DNA of 64,000 nt from DTCV01 sp964641155 (GCA_964641155.1 CAZXJO010000002.1:62001-126000); one strand, 5' to 3'; positions 8,759-17,052 are shown, counted from the stretch's first letter. Program-made: numbers and translations. The notes: generated by a model not told the origin, from the letters alone.

Positions 8759-9936
8759 TACATGATCCCTGCGGATCTGATTTCTTCCCTACTCACGGGC
8801 CTGCTGTGGTACTTATTGTTGCCTTCGGCTGGGGGGAACCCCTTACCCTTTACTGTATGTGCTATTATCACCGTCGGCTTCCCACAAGGCACGTCGGCCT
8901 CTTGGAACGCCCTCAACAACTCCACGAAATTGTGTCCGTCGACTTCAATCACACGCCATCCGAACGAGATCCACTTCATAGCCAGCGGTTCTAGGGGCTT
9001 TACGACCTCGGTCATATCTTCTTGTTGGTAACCATTTCTGTCAATTATGGCTATCAGGTTATCTAGCTTTAACTTACTCGCAGTTAGTGCTGATTCCCAC
9101 ACTTGGCCCTCATCCAGTTCACCATCACCCATAATCACGTAAACCTTAGCCGGAACTCCATCCCTCTTTAACGCTAGCGCCATCCCACAACCGACTGAGA
9201 GTCCTTGGCCTAAGGAGCCTGACACCATATCAACTCCAGGTATGTCGATGTCAGGATGTCCTTGGAGTATTCCCTCAATATCTCTAAACCTGCTTAACTC
9301 TTCCTCAGGTATGAATCCAACAGCAGCTAACGTCGCGTATAGGGCAGGGGCAGCATGTCCTTTACTCAGTATTAACCTGTCCCTTAAAGACCACTTCGGG
9401 TTGCGGGTGTTGTACCTCATCTTCACAGTGTACAGTACCACCAATATGTCAACGACTGAAAGTGAAGCACCTACATGCCCTGATCCAGCATCAGCTATCA
9501 TCTCAAGCACGCGTTTTCTCACAAGGTTGGACATCTCAGCTAAAGTGCTAAGTGTTGTCAAGTCCGGCTCATAGTTTCTAGGTAACGAAGTGTTCATTAA
9601 TTCCGTCACGAAGTGCCCCAGCTGTGTCAGCGTTACTTCCCTACTGCCATTGCCGTCCCCAGTCCTTAACAGGTTAAGCTCTTTCAGAACTTTAGCGTTG
9701 ACCCTAAGGGTGGATATCGGTATACCGTACTTTCTCGACAGACTTCTGAGTGCGGATGATAAACTTTTATATGATGTCTGCTTCAACTCCCTGAGCAGTA
9801 TTAATTGGTTGTTGTTGAAGCCCCTCTTAACAATTTCCCTAACTACTTCTAACTCGGATTTCGGAGAATTGGGGTTTAACGTATTTGATATTGGAATTGG
9901 TTCACCATACGACCCCCTATAGAGTGGGAGCTTCAT
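8758..9936 (-). CDS. Transketolase N-terminal subunit with an added N-terminal winged-helix domain
   Basis: Residues from about 130 to 392 are a normal transketolase N-terminal subunit: SGHVG (H154), SKGHAAPALY, GSLGQGLSVG, and the thiamine diphosphate motif from GDGELDEGQ to IDRN (residues 270-301). Residues 28-115 are extra. They form a helix-rich segment whose PISTLRVNAKVLKELNLL helix, charged turn and VTLTQLG strand fit a winged-helix DNA-binding fold. The gene heads the aromatic operon, so an autoregulatory role is attractive but inferred. The ATG at 9936 lies only a few bases from an AT-rich stretch (9937-9946), too close for that stretch to be its TATA box. No later ATG, GTG or TTG is found until inside the winged helix. 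Confidence 0.88.
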   Translation of the reverse strand: MKLPLYRGSYGEPIPISNTLNPNSPKSELEVVREIVKRGFNNNQLILLRELKQTSYKSLSSALRSLSRKYGIPISTLRVNAKVLKELNLLRTGDGNGSREVTLTQLGHFVTELMNTSLPRNYEPDLTTLSTLAEMSNLVRKRVLEMIADAGSGHVGASLSVVDILVVLYTVKMRYNTRNPKWSLRDRLILSKGHAAPALYATLAAVGFIPEEELSRFRDIEGILQGHPDIDIPGVDMVSGSLGQGLSVGCGMALALKRDGVPAKVYVIMGDGELDEGQVWESALTASKLKLDNLIAIIDRNGYQQEDMTEVVKPLEPLAMKWISFGWRVIEVDGHNFVELLRAFQEADVPCGKPTVIIAHTVKGKGFPPAEGNNKYHSRPVSREEIRSAGIM

Positions 9937-10002
9937 GTTTAAAAACGTGTTGGATAGGTGTAGATAGCCAGAACTTCAAAAGTGTTTGAACGGTGTGTTG
10001 CT

Positions 10003-11007
10003 TTAGACGAAGGCCTCTGAAAGTGATGAGATGTTGGGCATTTCGATACCGGCGTCGGCGATCATTTTGCTAATAGACTTAACGTCTAAGTAGTGCTTTA
10101 TCTCATATTCTTTAATCCCTCTACTCACTAGGTCTGCGTTGATACCGACTAAGGCAGAGTACCATTCAACCCACTTGTGGGGATCTTTTGAGAACAGCTC
10201 TAAAGCTTCCTTATATGACTGCGATACCTTCGACCTGAGATCTTCTTCAATGCTCGACGAAGATGCAAGGGTGCAACAGTAGGGTATCCCTAGCTCACTG
10301 CATTGCATTAAAGTCTTGAATCCGCGGTCCTTGAGGTACTCAGTAATGGGGTGCCAGACGATTACAAACCTTGACCCATGTTTAGCAGTGTATGTGTTGA
10401 TCTCACTTATGGGGTTGCTGAAGTACCTAACTTCAGATACATCTATGATGCATTTCTTGATGGCGAGCGTCCTGCATAAGTCCATGGTGGATAGCTCACT
10501 GCATAACACCACATCTTCTTGGGCATGTTGATTTAACATTATTGATGAACCCCCGGAGGCCCCACCCCCTATTACTTTAATGGATTTTGTAAGTGCGTAG
10601 GTGAATAACTGCGTAATTAGCGGTGTCAGGGCTAGGTCAACTTCGCCAGTTATTAATGACCTAGTAGCCGCTAACGCGTTGGGGAAAACCTTCACGAAGA
10701 CCTCATAACCATAGTTCTTCTTCATGAGTTTAACGAAGGGTGTTATGAAGGGGTACTCGCTCGACCATACAAGTCCTAATTTAAGTGCTTTCCCTCCAGC
10801 ATGTTTGAAGGTTTTAGTGGGGGGTACAACCATGTATTGATTTCCTATTTTAATCCTGTGGACCAAGCCATATGATTCCAATTCCCTCAAAACTTCGCTG
10901 GTCCTGCCCTTAGATATCCTCAGCGCCTTATGGATATTTGATTGAGGTACACCTTCCGGGTGGTTCCGTATGAGCTCAAGTATCTTACCTTTCACTGATG
11001 ACTTCAT
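10003..11007 (-). CDS. Predicted regulator: winged helix fused to a periplasmic-binding-protein-like domain
   Basis: The protein has 334 residues. Residues 1-65 form a winged helix (ILELIRNHPEGVPQSNIHKAL, then a recognition helix with LRELESYGLV and a basic wing). Residues 75-330 resemble a type 2 periplasmic-binding or NMT1/THI5-like fold: LKLGLVWSSEYPF, then GEVDLALTPL and a later IVWHP strand. No signal peptide is present, so the binding domain is cytoplasmic and probably senses a small molecule, as LysR effector domains do. It is divergent from the 11.1-13.8 kb transport and aldolase genes. The ligand is unknown. It could alternatively control the adjacent aromatic operon. Confidence 0.75.
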   Translation of the reverse strand: MKSSVKGKILELIRNHPEGVPQSNIHKALRISKGRTSEVLRELESYGLVHRIKIGNQYMVVPPTKTFKHAGGKALKLGLVWSSEYPFITPFVKLMKKNYGYEVFVKVFPNALAATRSLITGEVDLALTPLITQLFTYALTKSIKVIGGGASGGSSIMLNQHAQEDVVLCSELSTMDLCRTLAIKKCIIDVSEVRYFSNPISEINTYTAKHGSRFVIVWHPITEYLKDRGFKTLMQCSELGIPYCCTLASSSSIEEDLRSKVSQSYKEALELFSKDPHKWVEWYSALVGINADLVSRGIKEYEIKHYLDVKSISKMIADAGIEMPNISSLSEAFV

Positions 11008-11040
11008 ACGTCAGCCATCATTATCTACTGGGCGTTAAGG

Positions 11041-11048
11041 ATTTAAAT
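11041..11048. promoter_or_regulatory. Self-complementary TATA-like box between divergent genes
   Basis: ATTTAAAT reads the same on both strands. It lies about 30 nt before the GTG at 11078 on the plus strand and about 34 nt before the ATG at 11007 on the minus strand. It could therefore serve both the regulator and the transport genes. Spacing fits archaeal TATA boxes; use by both is inferred. Confidence 0.55.
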
Positions 11049-11054
11049 CGGTAT

Positions 11055-11068
11055 CGAACGATCGTTCG
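11055..11068. promoter_or_regulatory. Perfect 14-bp palindrome, candidate operator
   Basis: CGAACGATCGTTCG is a perfect inverted repeat between the TATA-like box (11041-11048) and the GTG start at 11078. It covers the expected transcription start of the plus-strand genes. This is a typical position for a repressor site. The nearby divergent winged-helix regulator is the obvious candidate to bind it. Confidence 0.6.
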
Positions 11069-11077
11069 GGAAATCCA

Positions 11078-11251
11078 GTGAAGGCGCAGAAGGCGTATAT
11101 CGCACTACTATGCGTATTCATCTTAGCTTTCTATTTAGTACCTTACGAGTTCCTGGCGAGTTCCAAGGGTATGTCGTTGTTAGTCTATTGGGCATCGCTC
11201 ACGTTAGTCTGGATTCTTATAACGTTAATCTACTTGAGGAGGTGTTGGTAG
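11078..11251 (+). CDS. Small two-helix membrane protein preceding the symporter (DUF3311-like)
   Basis: A GTG-started frame of 57 residues was read directly from the sequence. It has two hydrophobic helices, roughly residues 6-22 (YIALLCVFILAFYLVPY) and 33-52 (LLVYWASLTLVWILITLIYL), and ends in basic residues. Its TAG stop abuts the ATG of the SSS symporter. Short two-helix proteins are often encoded next to SSS transporters (DUF3311/DUF997 type) and may act as small subunits. Family assignment here is by size, topology and context only. A TATA-like box 30 nt upstream supports leaderless expression. Confidence 0.72.
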   Translation: MKAQKAYIALLCVFILAFYLVPYEFLASSKGMSLLVYWASLTLVWILITLIYLRRCW

Positions 11252-12727
11252 ATGTTGGTTACCTTCATAACGTTTCTTGTGATTTATGTCGTTGTTGGCA
11301 CGTTTATAGCTGTGATTTCCAGGAAGTTCGGAGTCAAGTCAAGCAGTGAGTACTTCGTAGGTAACTACAGGCTGGGTGGATTCCTTTCATCTATGACTTA
11401 CGCCGCCACCACGTACAGCGCCTTCATGATGGTTGGGTTGGTGGGGCTTACGTACTCCACCGGTGTGGGCGCGTTGGGGTTTGAACTGATATACTTGTTG
11501 GGTACTGTAGCCTTCTTGGCGTTGTTCTCTAAGAGGGTGTGGGTTATGGCTAGGGAACGCGGGTGGGTAAGCCCTTCTGAAATGCTTTCAGATCTTTATA
11601 ATAGCAGGTTTCTAGGGAGGTTCGTGGCGATTGCCTACTTGATAGCGTTGGTGCCCTACACATCGGCTCAGGTGATAGGCATTGGAACGATATTCGAGAG
11701 CTTGGGCTTAGATTACTCGTTGGGTGTTGCATTAGCAGCAACCCTCATTCTTATTTGGACCGTGTTGGCTGGGATCTGGAGCGTTGCAAGCACTGACGCG
11801 TATCAAGCCATCATCATGATTGCTGCTTCAGTGATGTTCTTGACTTTAACGTTAATGAATGTCCTTAGCTTCGGTCCGGGTGATGTGTTTAGAGTCCTTG
11901 ACAGTGCCGGAGTTACGGGTATAACGCCCTTCTGGTCATTCAACACGTTCCTAGCATACACACTGCCTTGGATATTCTTCGCGTTGACGAATCCTCAAGT
12001 AGTTCAGAGGATTTTCATGCCTGCAAGTGAGAAAGCCCTCAAAAGTATGGTGAGGAACTTCTCGTTCTACGGTTACATATATACGCTAATCGTAGTCGCT
12101 ATAGGTCTTATGGCTAGGGCTTTAACGGAGCTCAAAGCGTTACCCCTAATAACTAATAGGGACTTAGTTACGCCGACGTTGGCCAAGATGCTGGACCCGT
12201 CAATCGCCTCACTAATCTACGTATCCATTATCGCTGCGGCTGTCTCGACCGCCAACTCCATAATATTGAGCATATCATCATCCATAATCAGGGACTTCTA
12301 CGAGGTGAGGGTTAAGAATGTGAGCGCTAGGAATATTATTATATACAGCGAATTAGTTGTAGTTGGCTTAACCATTACAAGTATGGTAGTAGCTCATCTG
12401 AGACCGGGCTTCATAGTTGAGATGTCAGTGCTATCATCTGTCATACTCCTCCCAATAGCGCCAGTAACCATGCTCGGTTGGATGAGCCCTAACAAGGCTA
12501 AGCGGTTGAAGTACGGTGCTGTGGCAGCGCTAGCGGTCGGCGTAGGGCTCGCCCTATACTTCGCTTTAACGTATGGACCTGTGAGGACATTCCTAGCTGT
12601 TTCCTACGGGCTCCCTATCTCACTTTGGATTTTACTGATAGCTACGGCAGCCCTATTGGTTAATTACTTAATTGCCACTAAAGCCGAGTGGTTAAAATCT
12701 GTAAGTTTCGTACGACTCAGACGATGA
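11252..12727 (+). CDS. Sodium:solute symporter (SSS family)
   Basis: The 491-residue membrane protein has about 13 hydrophobic helices and the SSS-family opening: a first helix, then SSEYFVGNYRLGGFLSSMTYAATTYSAFMMVG, and later SVASTDAYQA and AAAVSTANSIILSISS (sodium-site helix). It probably imports an organic solute with Na+ across the plasma membrane. It directly follows a small membrane protein and precedes a DapA-family aldolase, so the solute may be an organic or sugar acid handled by that enzyme. Substrate is not deducible. Confidence 0.9.
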   Translation: MLVTFITFLVIYVVVGTFIAVISRKFGVKSSSEYFVGNYRLGGFLSSMTYAATTYSAFMMVGLVGLTYSTGVGALGFELIYLLGTVAFLALFSKRVWVMARERGWVSPSEMLSDLYNSRFLGRFVAIAYLIALVPYTSAQVIGIGTIFESLGLDYSLGVALAATLILIWTVLAGIWSVASTDAYQAIIMIAASVMFLTLTLMNVLSFGPGDVFRVLDSAGVTGITPFWSFNTFLAYTLPWIFFALTNPQVVQRIFMPASEKALKSMVRNFSFYGYIYTLIVVAIGLMARALTELKALPLITNRDLVTPTLAKMLDPSIASLIYVSIIAAAVSTANSIILSISSSIIRDFYEVRVKNVSARNIIIYSELVVVGLTITSMVVAHLRPGFIVEMSVLSSVILLPIAPVTMLGWMSPNKAKRLKYGAVAALAVGVGLALYFALTYGPVRTFLAVSYGLPISLWILLIATAALLVNYLIATKAEWLKSVSFVRLRR

Positions 12728-12782
12728 CTAATAGGCCATAACTATAAATATGTTTAATGTTAAATTACTCACGGTGTTATTG

Positions 12783-13769
12783 TTGAGAGTTGAGTCTCTG
12801 AAGGAATTCCTCATGAAGGGTTCAGTACTAGTAGTCCAGATGACTCCCTTCAACGACGCAGACGAAGTTGACGTAGAAGGTTTCAGGGAAAACACTAGGT
12901 ACCTAGTTGAGGTCAGTAAGAAAGGGCCCCTGGCATTAGTCCCATGCGGTAGTAACGGGGAGTTCTACGCGATGAAGGAGGACGAGATCAAGAAAGTTAT
13001 CAAGGTAGCAGTTGAGGAAGCCGGGGGGAAGGTGCCGGTCATCGCCGGCACCGGGGCTGCAGGTACTAGAATAGCTTTAGAGCTCTCTAAATACGCGGAG
13101 GATGTCGGCGCTGACGGGATTCAAGTGGTTCTCCCATACTACCACGTACCTGACGAGGAAGGTATGTACCTACACTACAAGAAAATTGCTGAGGCAGTAA
13201 ATATCGGAGTCATGATATATAACAACCCAAGCGTGTCTAAAGCTTACATTAGGCCGGCCTTGATGAAGAAATTGGCTGAGATCCCGAACATAGTAGGTGT
13301 TAAGGAGAACACACCCTTCATAGATGTGTTCCATCAACAGGTTAAGGCAGTCGGTCATAAGATACCGGTGGTTCAAGGACGTGGTGAGTGGTGGTATGTT
13401 GCAACACTACCCTACGGGGCTAAGGGGTTTGTATCAGGGCTAGCCAACTTCCTACCAGAGTTCAGTTTAGAGCTACTTAAGTCAGGTTGTGAAGGTGAGT
13501 GGAAGAAAGCGCATGAACTAATCAAGAAGTTAGAACCCCTTGACGAATTCATAAGTAAGATGCGGGAGAAGTACGGACCCTCAACCGGCATCCTACAACA
13601 CCCCTACACAACCTCATACATATACATGAGTATTAGGAAGGCTGCAATGGATCTGGTAGGTCTTAAAGGAGGGAATATGAGGCTACCTCTAGTGAATCTC
13701 AAAGAAGAAGATAAGGCAGAGCTATCTAAAGTTCTCTTCGACATGTTGGGCGTTAAGAGAGTTAAGTGA
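12783..13769 (+). CDS. DapA-family aldolase/dehydratase
   Basis: A class I (Schiff-base) TIM-barrel lyase. The visible motifs are CGSNGEF (in the place of the family GTTGE loop), YYHVP, IYNNPS with the catalytic tyrosine, and the lysine in GVKEN. The frame is open from an ATG at 12750. However, a TATA-like box (TATAAATA, about 12742-12749) lies across that codon, so a GTG at 12774 or a TTG at 12780/12783 is a better start; the coordinate given is the last of these. Crenarchaea generally make lysine by the LysW route, and the symporter context suggests catabolism, so dihydrodipicolinate synthase is unlikely. A 2-keto-3-deoxy sugar-acid aldolase is one possibility. Confidence 0.85.
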   Translation: MRVESLKEFLMKGSVLVVQMTPFNDADEVDVEGFRENTRYLVEVSKKGPLALVPCGSNGEFYAMKEDEIKKVIKVAVEEAGGKVPVIAGTGAAGTRIALELSKYAEDVGADGIQVVLPYYHVPDEEGMYLHYKKIAEAVNIGVMIYNNPSVSKAYIRPALMKKLAEIPNIVGVKENTPFIDVFHQQVKAVGHKIPVVQGRGEWWYVATLPYGAKGFVSGLANFLPEFSLELLKSGCEGEWKKAHELIKKLEPLDEFISKMREKYGPSTGILQHPYTTSYIYMSIRKAAMDLVGLKGGNMRLPLVNLKEEDKAELSKVLFDMLGVKRVK

Positions 13770-14551
13770 GTTCTCAACCAAGCGATACGTGAAAAAAATC
13801 ACCTTTTTCTGAGAGCTGAAAGAGCCACCATTCCGGTCTACCACTGGCTTTCACCCCTTCTCCCCTCTTTCCATGGGAGGCCCTCCGCAGTGAACGGATG
13901 AAGCTCGCATCAATCCGGTACTCACCCACACCAGTTCGGGCTTAGCCTTCCCCCATATATCAGGTGTAGGTCTGAGATACCTCCAAGAACAGATTTCAGA
14001 AGGTGATAAACAAACTTCACGCTACACAAAACTGCTCCGTAATCCCGCTAATTTCCCCTTCCGTAAGTTCCTACATCACAGCGTCAACTACTTCGAACTT
14101 GAACGGCCCCGCCCTAGGTCTATACCTTACCTCCTACAATCCATTCCAGGCCCTTATAACGTCATCCCTCCTTCATTCCCCTATCGTCCCAGTAACTTCT
14201 TGGCTCAGCATTAACTGCGGTTTTGGCGGGGGTAATTCATCATCAAATGTTTCCTTCGTAATAGATTGACGTGTTCCCATAGCCTCAGTTCTCATAACGG
14301 CCTCCCCGTAAGTGGTTACTGGAATATGTGCTCCAGAAACCTCCGCCCATTGGAGAAGCTCATGAGGTGATATAGCTTTCACACTGTCACATCATAATTT
14401 ACGACCTCTAATGTTGAACGTCATAATTTCATGTGTGAAGGCGTGAGGGCAGACCGTAATTCGACCTGTGATTGAACGTGAAATCTCATTCTAAGAGGGG
14501 TTCGAATTCCAATTAATGGGTGGTGTCATAGATTTTTTAAAAAAGCGTGTG
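13770..14551. other. 782-nt spacer with a decayed repeat
   Basis: No convincing gene. Positions 13831-14047 hold one copy of a repeat found four times in this window (listed separately). On the minus strand, reading frames from about 14380 leftward continue, with interruptions, into that repeat, as expected for a decayed coding sequence. The remainder shows no recognisable element. Confidence 0.6.
13831..14047 (-). repeat. Dispersed spacer repeat, copy A (possible TnpB-gene 3' remnant)
   Basis: On the minus strand this copy shares long blocks with copies at 17908, 21319 and 55061: TTGGAGGTATCTCAGACCTAC, TCCGTTCACTGCGG and CCTCCCATGGAAAG. CTCCC/GGGAG arms (13860-13864 and 13875-13879) can pair around a 10-nt loop. 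A broken frame reads like a TnpB zinc-ribbon end (GGISDL.L.YGGRLSPN). The link to IS200/IS605 is an inference. Confidence 0.65.
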
Positions 14552-15325
14552 TTATGAGCTCCTTCCTATTAGGTGTGTTAGCGAGTGTTCGGGGATGGGA
14601 GTGGTCATAAGTATTTGGAAGACTGGAGGCGGGTATCTGCTACCAACGCTCTTCAACCTGGCGATGGTACTTCTAAGCTGCTCCGGGGTCATCCCCAGCC
14701 ATATCTCATCGTCTTGTGCTTCGGCGATCCCCCTAGCACCTCCGCAAGGTATTGTTAGCCAGGGTGACTCACCTTTCGCTACGGTTGCGATTATCTCACA
14801 TGCTGCGTGGCCGTTGAAGTCTGACTTGGGTTTAATCCCCTGTGAGTCGAAGAATCCGACGAGCAGTAGGTAAGCTTGGGCTGAGTTAGCCATCATTATC
14901 ACTGCATCGGGATCTACGGCCAGTTCGTCGAACTTCCTGAGTGGGGCCAGCACTGCTGATTTGTACTTACCCATAGGGAGTGTATGTGTGTTGGCAATCA
15001 CTGACTTTGCCACTTCCTCACTCATCTTCCTCAAAGTCACCCACTTCTTATGATAATTCTCTGGGAGTTCCTTAAACCCAAGTATGTAGGTTCCTATCAC
15101 GCATGCATCGACGTTATTCGCTGAGATACCGACGGTTCTGCCGTAGATGCTTGCCAGCTTAAGAACCTGGCATAATGCCAGGTTCTTGTTGATGTACGGT
15201 AGGTCGCTACGTAGTTCTTCGTAGAATTTAATACCTACTGGGTCGGATTTGAGTTTAACTATCTCTAATAAGTCTTTATGTAGGTTCTCGTAGGGATGCG
15301 ATGACGCAGTGATCCCCAATAACAT
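14552..15325 (-). CDS. DUF169-family protein
   Basis: The 257-residue protein resembles the DUF169 family. It has the early LKSDPVGIKFYEE segment, ALCQVLKLASIYGRTVGISANN with a cysteine in the CQ motif, and a later CGGAR...D.EIWLG region. Function of the family is not established; the conserved cysteines suggest metal or cofactor binding. It lies 28 nt after the LarA-like gene on the same strand, so the two are probably co-transcribed. Confidence 0.8.
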   Translation of the reverse strand: MLLGITASSHPYENLHKDLLEIVKLKSDPVGIKFYEELRSDLPYINKNLALCQVLKLASIYGRTVGISANNVDACVIGTYILGFKELPENYHKKWVTLRKMSEEVAKSVIANTHTLPMGKYKSAVLAPLRKFDELAVDPDAVIMMANSAQAYLLLVGFFDSQGIKPKSDFNGHAACEIIATVAKGESPWLTIPCGGARGIAEAQDDEIWLGMTPEQLRSTIARLKSVGSRYPPPVFQILMTTPIPEHSLTHLIGRSS

Positions 15326-15353
15326 TAATCCTACTTCCTCCTAATTAATTTTT

Positions 15354-16649
15354 TTATCTTTTTAACGCTGGGTATACTTCACCGCCGTGGTGTATTATCC
15401 CTATCTTAGCATTACTGCCGTGTCTAGCTAACGCTAATTCAAGTGCTTCTAATAAGGTGTCTGCGTGTTTGAATCTAAGCACTTTCTTATCTTCTAAGGT
15501 GAGACCTCTTGAAACGCAGATGCATTCCACCCTATGCACGTATTTTGTGTGGACGTACACTGTGGCCAGTCCCACTAAGTCTTCCTCACTTCCTTCCTCA
15601 ATTACTTTGTTTAGGTCTTCCAACCTGGAATTTCTGTATTTTTCAAAAGTTTTACCATGAATTGGTGAGATCCTATCAGGGCAGTCGGTGTAAAGTACTA
15701 CAGTACCACCGTCCCTAACGCCTAATTGGCAATGTATGAATCCCTTAATTGCTTGCCAATAATCGATTAGTGCAGGGTAGGTGTTAACCACTACGACGTC
15801 CGCTAACTCAGGAATTTCCCTCTTGTATATTGTTTCAGCAACTTTTACCCCCTCCCTGAATGCCTTCCTCATGTCGCCGGCAGCTACTTTAACCACCTCA
15901 CCCTTCCCGTTGAACACGACATTAACTATGAAGTCCAAGCCCACAACATCTGCTACCTCTTCCATCTCCCTCCTTACAGGGTTATCAGGATCTCCAAGCA
16001 GTTTCACAGGGTCTTCTAGAGCTGCTAGTATGTGTGTGTACGCGGTTGTCTTCTCGCTGCACACCCCTGGCTGTATTATCTTAGCCCCCCCACCGTAACC
16101 GGCGTACAGGTGTGGTATTATGCTGCCAACGCCTATCACGAAATCTGCTTCGTAGACCAACTTGTTAGCATAAACGGGAGTTCCTTTCTTAGTGGTCCCC
16201 ACATACACTAGCTTACTGCTATCCATCCACTCATGATTTACTATCTTAACCCTCCTAACGACTTCCTCCCCAAAGCACTTCAGGATCTCATAATCATTCA
16301 TGTATCTATGAGTGCCTAGTGCGATGACTATGGTTATATCTTCGTCCGGGATGCCGGCTTTGTTTAATTCGTTTAGAAGTATCGGGATTATCTTCTCTCT
16401 GGGCGTGGCTCTTGTAATGTCATCAGCTACTATGACGACCTTCATTCCGGGCTTTAATAACTCACTTAGGGGTTCGCAGCCGATGGGATTTCCAATAGCT
16501 TCTGAGATAGCTCTACTCAAGTCCGGCACGGGGGGTAAGTCGTTGGGGCCTATCTCATAGATAATGTTGTTGCCGTAATTCTTCTTTATGAGTTCTAAGG
16601 AGTTGAACCAAATATCCATGAATTCCTTTACGGACATGACCGCTACCAA
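15354..16649 (-). CDS. LarA-like nickel-dependent racemase family protein (DUF2088)
   Basis: The 431-residue protein has the two-domain LarA layout. DDITRATP lies near residue 76, ALGTHRYM supplies a catalytic-type histidine near residue 108, NHEW supplies a second, and YAGYGGGAKIIQPG carries the lysine that in LarA holds the nickel-pincer nucleotide. LarA racemises lactate, and relatives act on other 2-hydroxy acids. No larB, larC or larE maturation gene is in the window, so whether this copy is nickel-loaded is open. The start may be the ATG four codons downstream (MSVKEF). Confidence 0.86.
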   Translation of the reverse strand: MVAVMSVKEFMDIWFNSLELIKKNYGNNIIYEIGPNDLPPVPDLSRAISEAIGNPIGCEPLSELLKPGMKVVIVADDITRATPREKIIPILLNELNKAGIPDEDITIVIALGTHRYMNDYEILKCFGEEVVRRVKIVNHEWMDSSKLVYVGTTKKGTPVYANKLVYEADFVIGVGSIIPHLYAGYGGGAKIIQPGVCSEKTTAYTHILAALEDPVKLLGDPDNPVRREMEEVADVVGLDFIVNVVFNGKGEVVKVAAGDMRKAFREGVKVAETIYKREIPELADVVVVNTYPALIDYWQAIKGFIHCQLGVRDGGTVVLYTDCPDRISPIHGKTFEKYRNSRLEDLNKVIEEGSEEDLVGLATVYVHTKYVHRVECICVSRGLTLEDKKVLRFKHADTLLEALELALARHGSNAKIGIIHHGGEVYPALKR

Positions 16650-17052
16650 TTAATAACTTACATTCAAGGGTTAATATCTCCGCGTGCGACACGTTTATGA
16701 CCGCTGTGGCAGTAAGCGAAGTGTCAAGTTTGGGTAATGATGCAGAATTCTCTGCTGACTATCAATCTATCCATAGCAATCCGGATGAGTAGCTGATGTG
16801 ATACAAATGTTGCTAATGCAACATAATTTGACAAGATTTCTCAATCACTTAAGCAGACGTGCATGGAGTATTAGGACATACATGAATAACCCAAGCGTCA
16901 GTGGATGTCATCGATAAAAACCAGTGCTAGGGGATGTAAAACCCGTGATAAAGTGATTGATGATGACGTGGTTCGAAAGCTGAAACGCTGTCTTAGGGTT
17001 AGTATGGTTTATAAGTTGCGTTGCCGTAGACGAATTATGGTGAGTTCTCAAA
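16650..17052. other. 403-nt spacer upstream of the ferritin-like gene
   Basis: No gene is supported. The left part probably holds the promoter of the LarA-like gene on the minus strand. A TATA-like TTTATAAG at 17008-17015 lies before the ferritin-like start at 17053. Nothing else was recognised. Confidence 0.5.

Noticed and set aside
12783..13769. Assignment as dihydrodipicolinate synthase (lysine pathway)
   Set aside because: No other diaminopimelate genes nearby, crenarchaea generally use the LysW route, and the linkage to a symporter favours catabolism.
14173..14382. 69-codon minus-strand frame reading toward repeat copy A
   Set aside because: Possibly part of a decayed transposon gene, but I could not match it to a TnpB domain, so it is not called as a gene or pseudogene.
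16958..16986. C/D-box-like sequence (GATGATGA followed by CTGA)
   Set aside because: Only one box pair was found; no second C'/D' pair at the right spacing.
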